From Candidatus Kapaibacterium sp. (lineage in GTDB: Bacteria; Bacteroidota; Ignavibacteria; Kapaibacteriales; WFXC01), in the NCBI GenBank assembly GCA_015490805.1, contig WFXC01000022.1, positions 21,960-85,959 of the forward strand: a stretch of 64,000 nt of DNA. The letters are read 5' to 3'. Position 1 is the first letter of the stretch. Each line of letters begins with the position of its first letter. Position numbers and translations under genes: made by a program. The notes beneath the pieces were generated by a model that ran no database searches, was not told the origin of the DNA, and worked only from the letters and a program-made list of their open reading frames with translations. Of this stretch, positions 35,965 to 44,033 are shown piece after piece.

Positions 35965-37662
35965 CTACGAATGCTTCGGCAACCACACGGTAAAAGTGCT
36001 GCCCTTCTGTGGGGAAGAGTCCACGGTGATCGTCCCTCCCAGCGCCTGCACCAGTTGTTTGACAATTGCCAATCCTAAGCCGGTAGAAGTTTCCTTGCCA
36101 GTGGGCCGATCCCCTTTGAAAAAGGGTTCGAAGATGCGATCAATGTTTGCAGGAGTAATGCCAATACCCGTATCTGTAACCGCAATACCGATTTTTTGGT
36201 CAGTGTGGTTGGTATGAATGGTGATAACGCCACCTTCAGGTGTGTATTTAATCGCGTTACTGAGCAAGTTGACCAGAATCTGGTGAAGAAAAGAAGGATC
36301 TGTTTTGATAGTGCACGGTTCAACTGCCTGCTTAATGGTTTGCCGTTTCTGTTTTGCAGACAAAGCAACGGCATCAATTGCTTCTTTAATGATGGTAGTG
36401 CAGTCGCAATCTACCAGTCGTGGAATAAAAGTTCCGGCTTGGAGTTTCAGAAAGGTCAGGGATTGTTCGAGAATCTGCGTGGCTTGCTGGATACTGTTTT
36501 GAGCAATGTCCAATAGCTCTCGGTTGGGATTGCTCTGGACGGGAAGCTCAGGATTGAGCAATTGGAGAGAAAGCTGGATCTGGGATAGGGGATTTTTCAA
36601 GTCGTGGGAGAGCATTCGTAGAAACATCTCGCGTGTATGGCTCAATTCTTGCAGTTCCCGATTGATCTGTTCCAGTTGTTTGTTTTGTTGCTGGGCTGTT
36701 TCCAGCTCAACCTGGTAACGAATCAATTCCAGCCGGTTTTCCCATTGAGCTTGGAGGCTTTGCGTCACTAATTGGTGGTATCGTTGAAACCAGCGCAGAG
36801 CTTTTTCCCATTCGCCGAGCTCCTGATAATGGTGTGCCAGTTTTTCAAAAACGAGCCGCTGAGCCCTAAGGGGCGTCTCAGCATCGATGGTTTGCGCTGC
36901 TTCTTCCAGTAACCGAAGGGCTGCCTCAGGTTGCTGCTGCCTTTGTGCAATTTGTGCCCGGGTAAGTAAGGCTTCGATGATTAGTTGCGAGTTGGCCACT
37001 GCTTTCGCCTGCTGGTAGGCTTGTTCTGCATAGAATGCTGCTTCATCTTCTTTTTCCAGCGCTAAGTAGCCTCCTGCTGCTGTATTGTTGATTTCCGATA
37101 GATCCATCGGATTGCGAAAAACGGAGCGTAGTGCTAAGAGTTCCGGGAGAATTTGTTCAATTTCTGGGAGCTTTTGTTGTTGTATCAATGCCCCCATCAG
37201 ATTGAGCAGAATGTCCCTTCGGTACTTGGAGTGTTCACCGAAAGCCTCAATGCGATCGTACGCCTGACGGAGGAAGTGTTCTGCTGTTTCCGCATTGTAG
37301 GTTTCCAGGGATAAAGCGCCAAGGTTGATAAGGATCAGAATTTCCCGTTCCCGGTCTGGATACTCCGATTGTTGAATCAAACTCCACGCCTGCTGGTAAT
37401 AGGCAAAGGCTTCTTCCAGGGCACCGATGTGTTCCAGATAGACCCCGATGTTCATCCAGAAGGTTGCCTGGGTGTTGGGATCTAAGTTGCTGTTGACGCT
37501 GAAGGGAAGCAGGATTCGAATAGCTTCGTGAAGCTTTCCCTGTTCTCCGTAGGCTAAAGCTCGATTCGATGCGATGCGTACCTGCAGCGTTTGCCGTTCA
37601 TTCTCAGCAAATTGCTGAGCGTAGAGTTTCAGGATTTCCTCCGCAAAATCTAAGGTTTGCAA
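35965..37662 (-). CDS. Cytosolic TPR sensor histidine kinase (main part, N-terminus in another frame)
   Basis: 565 codons from a TTG-type start. Residues 1-300 are tetratricopeptide repeats (for example RALAYGEQGKLHEAIRILLPF), then a coiled coil (about 310-345), then a complete kinase: H box SHDLKNPLSQIQ, N box HQILVNLLSNAIKYTP, G1 VTDTGIGI and G2 STGLGLAIVKQLVQALGG. No TM segment. The TPR register shows the true N-terminus is the fragment at 37670-38101: joining them by one-base slippage at the TTTT run at about 37671-37674 gives a continuous TPR helix (YLRSPAFDRALQTLDFAEE). Target regulator not present nearby. Confidence 0.85.
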   Translation of the reverse strand: MQTLDFAEEILKLYAQQFAENERQTLQVRIASNRALAYGEQGKLHEAIRILLPFSVNSNLDPNTQATFWMNIGVYLEHIGALEEAFAYYQQAWSLIQQSEYPDREREILILINLGALSLETYNAETAEHFLRQAYDRIEAFGEHSKYRRDILLNLMGALIQQQKLPEIEQILPELLALRSVFRNPMDLSEINNTAAGGYLALEKEDEAAFYAEQAYQQAKAVANSQLIIEALLTRAQIAQRQQQPEAALRLLEEAAQTIDAETPLRAQRLVFEKLAHHYQELGEWEKALRWFQRYHQLVTQSLQAQWENRLELIRYQVELETAQQQNKQLEQINRELQELSHTREMFLRMLSHDLKNPLSQIQLSLQLLNPELPVQSNPNRELLDIAQNSIQQATQILEQSLTFLKLQAGTFIPRLVDCDCTTIIKEAIDAVALSAKQKRQTIKQAVEPCTIKTDPSFLHQILVNLLSNAIKYTPEGGVITIHTNHTDQKIGIAVTDTGIGITPANIDRIFEPFFKGDRPTGKETSTGLGLAIVKQLVQALGGTITVDSSPQKGSTFTVWLPKHS

Positions 37663-37669
37663 TGCTCTA

Positions 37670-38101
37670 TCAAAACGCTGGACTGCGAAGGTACACGACC
37701 GACAGTGAAATGGCTATCCGGACCATTAGCGGTGCATATTCAACCTGTGCGGCGATGCGCAACCCGTGAGCAAGATACTGGAACGCTGTGCCCAGCTTCC
37801 CCATCTTTCCTGCGATCATTCCTGCAATGTGCAGAACTTCTGCACGCAATGAGTCCGCAAGATCCGGGAAGTCTTGTTGTAGTGCCTTCTCAATAAGACG
37901 GTGTGCAACTGGCAGATTGCGGCGCATTGCTGACTCTGCTGCGGTTGCCAGCATTTCGATTTGTTCTTCTGGCGGGTGATGCTGGAGTTGTAGCTCGTTG
38001 AAGAATGTTTGCAACGCTGATTCCAGCAGTGCTGGATCAGTGGTGTGAACGAGCTTGTCCAGTTCTTGAAACACCCCCGCCGAAAGTTTTGCCGACTGCA
38101 T
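37670..38101 (-). CDS. N-terminal TPR fragment of the split histidine kinase
   Basis: 143 codons ending at TGA in GCG TTT TGA. The protein is all helical, with TPR-like periodicity (LRAEVLHIAGMIAGKMGKLGTAFQYLAHGLRIA), and no signal or TM segment. The last helix SLSVVYLRSPAF continues perfectly into FDRALQTLDFAEEIL of the downstream frame if one T of the four is skipped. So this is the start of the kinase gene, not a separate protein. Whether the break is real, a sequencing error or a recoding site cannot be told here. Confidence 0.75.
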   Translation of the reverse strand: MQSAKLSAGVFQELDKLVHTTDPALLESALQTFFNELQLQHHPPEEQIEMLATAAESAMRRNLPVAHRLIEKALQQDFPDLADSLRAEVLHIAGMIAGKMGKLGTAFQYLAHGLRIAAQVEYAPLMVRIAISLSVVYLRSPAF

Positions 38102-38306
38102 CGCTAAGTCTTCAGCACTGTTGGCATCACGGAATTACAAACATACAAAACGGCTGTGACAAGGACGAAATGCTTTGGATGGGAGACAACGGGATAAAAC
38201 GGAGACCGGGTGTTACAGCGAAAAATGTCTCCAGCTTTATGGATGCTTTCGGGGGGGTAGCAATCAGACAGAGAATTGATGAAAGCAGGTGCCGTTATGC
38301 TGAAGC

Positions 38307-40487
38307 TCAGGAGGATTCACCGCGGCTTTCTGGCAGTTCTCCCGTCTGCGGTGATTCGATAACAGCGACGATGTCTACTTCGGTATCTGGTGGCAGTTCA
38401 GAGAAGCTGATGACGTGAAGTTCGGGGAAGAAGGGAGAAAGGAGTCGGAACAGCGAACTGCGGATCAGAGCGGATGTCAGGATGACCGGTTTATATCCTC
38501 GAAGGTTGAGTTCCTCCAGTGCCCGCTGGACATTCTGTCGAAGCTGCTCGATGAATTCTGGTGAAAATCCTAAGGTCGGACTTGCCGTGCGCTGGTTGTC
38601 CTGCAGGGCAGCCGTGATGGCATTTTCCAGTTCGGGGGAAACAGCAGCACCGTGAATAACGCCATTGTCGTCCTGATAGAGCTGTCGAATGGTATCGCTC
38701 AGGGCGTGGCGCACGTATTCGGTGAGGACTTCTACATTGGTTGTTGCCTTGGTATAGTCCGAGAGAGCTTCGATGATGAGCGCCAGATCTTTGATGGGAA
38801 TTTGTTCCCGAAGCAAATTCTGGAGCACTTTTTCCAGGGTCCCAATCGGTACTTTGTCGGGCGCAATTTCTTCTGCCAGCAGCGGGTATTCCTTCCGCAG
38901 ATTTTCCACCAATTGTTGCACTGCCTGGCGATCGAGAATTTTGTAAGCGTATTTTTTGAAAATTTCCGTCAGATGCGTTGTCAGCACGGCGGCTGGCTCA
39001 ACGACGGTATACCCCATAATTTCTGCTTGTTGCCGGGCACCGGGTGGGATCCAGATAGCGGGCAAGCCGAAGACAGGCTCTCGAACGCGAATGCCCTGAA
39101 GCTCGCCTTCAGCGGTGCCAGGATTCATTGCTAAAAGCATATCGGGGTACAAAGTATTGCGGGCAACGGTATTACCGCGGATTTTTACAACGTACTCTTC
39201 TGGCTGTAATCGCAAGTTGTCCCGCACTCGTACTGGGGGAAGAATGAAGCCCAATTCATACGCCAATTGCCGTCGGATGTTTGAAATGCGCTGAAACAGA
39301 TCGCCGCCCTGCGATTGATCGATGAGTGAGAGTAATCCGTATCCCAATTCCACTTCAACCGGATCGACAAAAAGCAGTTCTTCAACTGGTTTTTCTTCTT
39401 CGGTTTTCTTCTTCTGCGCTTCCTGTAATTCTTCCTGCACCTTTTTTCGGGCTTCTTCCAGGAGCATCTGTCGCCGGGCATAGCCGATGGCGCCAGTGGT
39501 GAGGGATAACAAAAAGAAGGGGAAAAATGGGAATCCGGGGAGCAGAGAAAAGAGGATGAGAATGGTCGAAGCTACAAAAAGAGCGCGGGGATCCTGGGTG
39601 AATTGCGTCCCCATTTCTTCTTCTAATTTCTTCCCGGAGGCGGAGCGGGTCACCACCAATCCGGCGGCAACGCTGATCAAAAGCGCAGGAATTTGCGAGA
39701 CCAAACCATCCCCAATGGTGAGAACCGTATAGGTCTGGAGTGCTTCGCTGATGCTCATTCCACGTTGTAGTACACCGATCCCGAAGCCACCGAGGATGTT
39801 GATACCGGTGATGACCAGCCCGGCGATGGCATCACCACGAACAAACTTAGCAGCACCATCCATTGCTCCATAGAATTCCGACTCGCGGTTCAGTTGCTCT
39901 CGCCGCTTCCGTGCTTCTTCCTCGCTGATAAATCCTGCATTGAGGTCAGCATCGATACTCATTTGCTTGCCGGGCAGCGCATCTAAGGTGAAACGGGCGG
40001 CGACTTCTGCAATCCGGCTGGATCCTTTGATGATTACGACAAAGTTGATGACCACCAGGATGATGAAAATGATCAAACCGACGATGTAATTGCCCGAAAT
40101 CACAAAATCTCCAAATGCCTGAATGATCCGCCCCGCCGTTGCTTCGCTGAGAATAAGGCGGGTGGAAGCGACATTCAAACCCAGGCGAAACAAGGTAGCG
40201 ACTAACAGAATGGTGGGGAAAATCGACATATCCAGCGGGCTGCGGATGTAGAGAGCAACCATCAGAATGAGGACCGAAAACGTAATGTTGGTTGCCAGCA
40301 TAAAATCCAGCACAGTGGGAGAGATCGGAATGATCAGCAGGGCTAAGATCGCAACAATGCCGGCAGCAATCAGCAGGTCCGATTGATGCTGCAAACGAGT
40401 AAACCACCGGGTTAGAGGCGTTCCGACTTCCCCTCCGGTCCCCGAAACCGTTGCAATTCCCGGAAGCGCCTGCGTTTGCTTTGCCAT
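38307..40487 (-). CDS. flhA: Flagellar export gate protein FlhA
   Basis: A 726-residue protein. The N-terminal half has eight TM helices with RSPLDMSIFPTILLVATLFRLGLNVASTRLIL and the conserved cytosolic FHIPEP-like loop (ARFTLDALPGKQMSIDADLNAG). The C-terminal half (about 390-726) is the nonameric cytosolic ring that docks export chaperones, with LGYGLLSLIDQSQGGDL and ILTSALIRSSLFRLLSPFFPELHVISFSELP. The ATG follows flhB by 3 bases. It is the last gene of this cluster. Confidence 0.97.
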   Translation of the reverse strand: MAKQTQALPGIATVSGTGGEVGTPLTRWFTRLQHQSDLLIAAGIVAILALLIIPISPTVLDFMLATNITFSVLILMVALYIRSPLDMSIFPTILLVATLFRLGLNVASTRLILSEATAGRIIQAFGDFVISGNYIVGLIIFIILVVINFVVIIKGSSRIAEVAARFTLDALPGKQMSIDADLNAGFISEEEARKRREQLNRESEFYGAMDGAAKFVRGDAIAGLVITGINILGGFGIGVLQRGMSISEALQTYTVLTIGDGLVSQIPALLISVAAGLVVTRSASGKKLEEEMGTQFTQDPRALFVASTILILFSLLPGFPFFPFFLLSLTTGAIGYARRQMLLEEARKKVQEELQEAQKKKTEEEKPVEELLFVDPVEVELGYGLLSLIDQSQGGDLFQRISNIRRQLAYELGFILPPVRVRDNLRLQPEEYVVKIRGNTVARNTLYPDMLLAMNPGTAEGELQGIRVREPVFGLPAIWIPPGARQQAEIMGYTVVEPAAVLTTHLTEIFKKYAYKILDRQAVQQLVENLRKEYPLLAEEIAPDKVPIGTLEKVLQNLLREQIPIKDLALIIEALSDYTKATTNVEVLTEYVRHALSDTIRQLYQDDNGVIHGAAVSPELENAITAALQDNQRTASPTLGFSPEFIEQLRQNVQRALEELNLRGYKPVILTSALIRSSLFRLLSPFFPELHVISFSELPPDTEVDIVAVIESPQTGELPESRGESS

Positions 40488-40490
40488 TGC

Positions 40491-41573
40491 TTATGATGCC
40501 CTGCGCTGTGTGTAAACGTATGCTAAGACTTCGGCAACTGCTCGATAAAGAGATTCAGGAATCATCTCATCGATGTCCACCAGTTTATACAAAGTCTGTG
40601 CCAGCGGCGGATTGTGGACAATAGGCACCTTTGCCGATCGAGCAAGCTCAATAATTTTGAGTGCCAGGTAGTCAACCCCTTTCGCTACGACAATAGGAGC
40701 ATCCATTGTGTCGGCTTTGTACTGGAGGGCAACCGCATAGTGCGTCGGGTTGGTAATCACCACATCGGCTTCCTTGACCCGTTGTAAAATCAATTTCCGC
40801 AACCGCTCGCGTGCCAGCGCCCGAAGTCGCGCCTTGATTTTGACATCGCCCTCCATTTGCTTCATTTCATCCTTGACTTCCTGCTTTGTCATTTTGAGAT
40901 CTTCCCGGTACTGGTACTTCTGGAAAGCATAATCTCCGATGGCAATGAGGATGTAGGCGATGGCAACTTTATAGGTCAGTTCAAAGGCAATGTCAAACAT
41001 AAAAGTGGCAATTTGCGACATCGGCAGTGAGGGTAGCAGAATAAACTGCTCAATCTGTCCCGATAACACCCAGTACATCACTCCCATAATGATCCCCATT
41101 TTGAAGAAGCTTTTGAGCAGTTCTACCACGGTTCGTTTGGAAAAGAATAACCGTCGAAGTCCCGGCAACGGGTTGATGAACTTTTTGAAGTCGAGACCAG
41201 CAGTAAATTTTTTTGTCGCAATTTTGAGTCCAACCTGTGCAACTTCGCCAGTGAAAGCGACCAGGAAGATGATGAGAAGGATGGGCAAGATGGTTGCAGA
41301 GAGGAACACGAGGAGATCACCTCCGAAGCGTAACAATTGGTCGATGGTACTCAGTTGCAGCTCGGTTGCGATGCGAAAGATGGAGCGGAACAAAGTCTTG
41401 AGGTTGTCGGTGAGGAAGTCACCGAAGAGGAAGAGCGTTAAAGTGCCCAGCAATAGAACAAGAGCCGAGGTTGTATCGATACTTTTGGCAACTTGTCCTC
41501 GCTCACGCGCTTCTTCCAGCCGTTTTGGCGTCGGCTCTTCAGTTTTCTCCTGGCCTTCCGGATTCTCTGCCAT
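40491..41573 (-). CDS. flhB: Flagellar export switch protein FlhB
   Basis: A 360-residue protein opening AENPEGQEKTEEPTPKRLEEARERGQVAKS, with four TM helices and the cytosolic autocleavage site NPTH (in DVVITNPTHYAVALQY). Cleavage between Asn and Pro permits the switch from rod/hook to filament export, triggered by FliK. The ATG at 41573 is preferred over a GTG one codon earlier because AGGA lies 7 bases before it; the fliR stop is 4 bases upstream. Its partner in the switch here is the 2242-residue FliK. Confidence 0.97.
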   Translation of the reverse strand: MAENPEGQEKTEEPTPKRLEEARERGQVAKSIDTTSALVLLLGTLTLFLFGDFLTDNLKTLFRSIFRIATELQLSTIDQLLRFGGDLLVFLSATILPILLIIFLVAFTGEVAQVGLKIATKKFTAGLDFKKFINPLPGLRRLFFSKRTVVELLKSFFKMGIIMGVMYWVLSGQIEQFILLPSLPMSQIATFMFDIAFELTYKVAIAYILIAIGDYAFQKYQYREDLKMTKQEVKDEMKQMEGDVKIKARLRALARERLRKLILQRVKEADVVITNPTHYAVALQYKADTMDAPIVVAKGVDYLALKIIELARSAKVPIVHNPPLAQTLYKLVDIDEMIPESLYRAVAEVLAYVYTQRRAS

Positions 41574-41577
41574 CACT

Positions 41578-42378
41578 TTATCCTGTCGGTTTTAACGTCA
41601 GCAGCAGTTCCGTGAGTTGCGATTGGAAGTTCTCCAGTGCGTTGCGGATGATGATAATGAGGAACGGAGCAGTAGCAAAAAGCAGCAGGAGTCCAACGGC
41701 AATTTTAAGTTGGAAGCTCAGGATGAAAATATTCGTCTGCGGTGCTACTCGCGCCAGCAGTGCCAGCGCTAAGTTGGTGATAAACAGCGCAATGAGAATT
41801 GGAGCGGCGATTTTCAGTGCGATCAGGAAGGTGATCCCCGTAGCGTGGATGAGAAATTGAACCGTTGGAGAGGTGAGTGCGAAGGTGTTGATCGGGAGCA
41901 CTTTGAGACTGGCAGCAATGGACTCGATGAGATAGAGATGCCCATTGAGCAGAAGGAACAGCATCAATCCAACCAGGAAGTACAGCTCGCCCAGGAGGGT
42001 CGGGATGCCAACGTCCAGATTGAACAGTGAGGCGGTCTGGAAACCCATATCAATATCCAGCATTCCGCCAGCGAAACGAAGAGCAAGGAAGAGCAGATTT
42101 AGCGTGAAACCGATCAGCAAGCCAATGAGCACTTCCTGGAAAACCGTTCCGACCAGCGCAGCCGCATCAAACTGCAAAGGGGCAGCCGGTGGTGGCAGGA
42201 TGGGAAGTAGAAAGAAGGCAATTAGCAGAGACAGAAGAATTTTTACTCGAAGGGGTACGGCAGGATTGTTAAAAAAAGGGGCGGCGACCATCATCGAAGA
42301 AATGCGAATAAATGCAAGGATAAGCAGGATGAAATGATCCAGTAGCCATTGAAGTGTATACTGATCCAGTTGCCGCAT
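41578..42378 (-). CDS. fliR: Flagellar export gate protein FliR
   Basis: A 266-residue polytopic protein with about six hydrophobic segments and the FliR pattern: RISSMMVAAPFFNNPAVPLRVKILLSLLIAF, EVLIGLLIGFTLNLLFLALRFAGGMLDIDMGFQTASLFNL and NGHLYLIESIAASLKVLP. It forms the export gate with FliP and FliQ. Spacing of 7 bases to fliQ and 4 to flhB. Confidence 0.96.
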   Translation of the reverse strand: MRQLDQYTLQWLLDHFILLILAFIRISSMMVAAPFFNNPAVPLRVKILLSLLIAFFLLPILPPPAAPLQFDAAALVGTVFQEVLIGLLIGFTLNLLFLALRFAGGMLDIDMGFQTASLFNLDVGIPTLLGELYFLVGLMLFLLLNGHLYLIESIAASLKVLPINTFALTSPTVQFLIHATGITFLIALKIAAPILIALFITNLALALLARVAPQTNIFILSFQLKIAVGLLLLFATAPFLIIIIRNALENFQSQLTELLLTLKPTG

Positions 42379-42385
42379 CGCTGTT

Positions 42386-42652
42386 CTATTTCATCTGCGC
42401 AATCAACTGGAACAACTGGATGGTGAACGATTTGAGTGCCTGGATCATAAAGGGGGCAACGACCACCGTCACAATGAAAATCACCACCAGTTTGGGAACA
42501 AAAGTTAGCGTCTGCTCTGAAATGGACGTAGCTGCCTGGAAAATGGAGATTGCCAGCCCCACGACCAGCGAGAGCAGAAGCAGTGGTCCAGCGATCAGCA
42601 GCGTGTAGTAGAAAGTTTCACGGATCAAGTGGATCACCATCTCTTCAGTCAT
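42386..42652 (-). CDS. fliQ: Flagellar export gate protein FliQ
   Basis: An 88-residue protein with two TM helices and the family motif LLLSLVVGLAISIFQAATSISEQTLTFVPKL in order. Four copies wrap the FliP-FliR core of the export gate. It begins 13 bases after fliP. Confidence 0.96.
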   Translation of the reverse strand: MTEEMVIHLIRETFYYTLLIAGPLLLLSLVVGLAISIFQAATSISEQTLTFVPKLVVIFIVTVVVAPFMIQALKSFTIQLFQLIAQMK

Positions 42653-42665
42653 TGGCTATCTCCCG

Positions 42666-43511
42666 TTATGGTACATTCAAAATGCTTTCCAGCAAAGAGC
42701 CAACGATCAGATGCCAGCCGTCGACCAGGACAAAAAGGAGGATTTTCAGGGGAAGCGAGATCATTTGCGGAGGCAACAGGAACATTCCCAGTGACATCAG
42801 GATGCTGGCGATGATCATATCGATGATGAGGAATGGGATGAACAGGAGGAAGCCGATCTGAAATCCAATCCGTAATTCGCTGAGCGCAAAGGCGGGGATA
42901 AGCGCAAAAATGCTGACATCTTCTGCTGTTTTCGGCTGTTCTTCCTGCTGCAATCGGACAAAGAGGGCTAAGTCTTCCTCACGCACTCGCTTGAGCATAA
43001 ATTCCCGGAACGGCTGAATCATCCGCTGAATTGCCTCCTGCTGGGTGATTTCGTCCCGAAGATACGGTTGCAAACCCTCGGCATTCGCTCGATCCAGTAC
43101 CGGTGCCATAATGAAGAAGGTGAGGAAGAGCGCTAATCCGACCAGAATCTGTGATGGCGGCTGTGTCTGTAGTCCCATTGCCTGCTTGAGAAAATGAAGC
43201 ACCACAATAATGCGGGTGAACGAAGTCATCATAATCAGAATGGAAGGTGCTAAGGTCAGAACAGTCAGCAGAAGGAGAATCTGGATGCTCAGGACGAACT
43301 CTTCGGAATCCTTCGCCGATTTGACTTCCAGCGAAATGGTCGGCAGCGCTGGCGTGCGTGCTGTGTCGATCTGAACAGGTTGGAGTGCCGTACCAGTGCC
43401 CTGTCCGTAGGCGGGAGCAGAAAATATGATCCATACAAACAGTAGCACTGGCAGCCATTGCTGTAAATGCTGGTATCGTGTGCCCATTGTTTTGGTTAAT
43501 TTTTTACTCAT
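42666..43511 (-). CDS. fliP: Flagellar export gate protein FliP
   Basis: A 281-residue protein with an N-terminal signal sequence and four later TM segments. Family marks: LTLAPSILIMMTSFTRIIVVLHFLKQAMGLQTQPPSQILVGLALFLTFFIMAP and LRIGFQIGFLLFIPFLIIDMIIASILMSLGM. AAGG 4-7 bases before ATG 43511 supports this start over the in-frame ATG at 43487. It is the first gene of the fliPQR-flhBA cluster. fliO, often beside it, is not seen. Confidence 0.96.
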   Translation of the reverse strand: MSKKLTKTMGTRYQHLQQWLPVLLFVWIIFSAPAYGQGTGTALQPVQIDTARTPALPTISLEVKSAKDSEEFVLSIQILLLLTVLTLAPSILIMMTSFTRIIVVLHFLKQAMGLQTQPPSQILVGLALFLTFFIMAPVLDRANAEGLQPYLRDEITQQEAIQRMIQPFREFMLKRVREEDLALFVRLQQEEQPKTAEDVSIFALIPAFALSELRIGFQIGFLLFIPFLIIDMIIASILMSLGMFLLPPQMISLPLKILLFVLVDGWHLIVGSLLESILNVP

Positions 43512-44033
43512 TGCCTTGTCAGTGATACTGAAAACACTTAGGGAGCATCTTTGCTGGGAGCGCCGGCTTTAGCCAGCATCCTCTTGCCCACTTAAGACAT
43601 GCGTTCCTACTGCACGCCGAAGCGTGCGTTTCCAGAGTTCTTAGCAGCCTTGAGTATAGCTGTCACCCCGTCAGGTGCTCGTCGCTCATTTGCGACACAG
43701 GCTGTTAAGCCCCATCGGAAATTGCAAGGATTATTCCTCTCCTGATCACAACGGTAGCATAGTAGCAGTGTGGCGAATTTCAGGCACTGTGCGTCCTCGC
43801 ACTGGCTGTTTATCACCGGCGAGTACAAAGGAATTTGTGGATGATCAGAGGAAGCAGCTATGCTGACTGACTGCCAGGTGAAGTTGTGACAGGGAGTAAA
43901 CTCCCTGAAGCGGTGCTGCCTGGTGCCATTGCTTCACTTTGTAACTCTGCAGTTGGTATGTCCTGAAAGGAAGTTTGCACAGGTAGCAATTGTTGGAAGG
44001 CTTTTTTGTATTATCGAAGTTGGCGAACGAACA
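43512..44033. other. 522-base divergent intergenic region
   Basis: Lies between fliP (minus) and the LamG/ASH giant gene (plus). No credible gene. It holds the REP-like element at 43557-43633 and a further hairpin GTCGC-N6-GCGAC at 43681-43696. Promoters for both genes must lie here but I could not name a confident box. Confidence 0.6.
43557..43633. repeat. REP-like palindromic element, left of the giant gene
   Basis: Begins GGAGCGCCGGCTTTAGCCAG and ends with the hairpin GCACGCCGAAGCGTGC (43612-43627) followed by GTTTCC. Both halves resemble the element at 49111-49160, which starts with GGAGCGCCG and ends TGCGCTCC. The central part differs. It is non-coding and sits in an intergenic region, as REP elements do. 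Confidence 0.6.

Noticed and set aside
38130..38165. TATGTTTG (minus strand) as a Bacteroidota-type -7 promoter box for the histidine kinase
   Set aside because: The nearest TTG box is only 14 bases away rather than about 19, so the match is not convincing.
43607..43866. Short frames in the fliP/LamG intergenic region
   Set aside because: They run through the REP-like hairpins and have no start signals.
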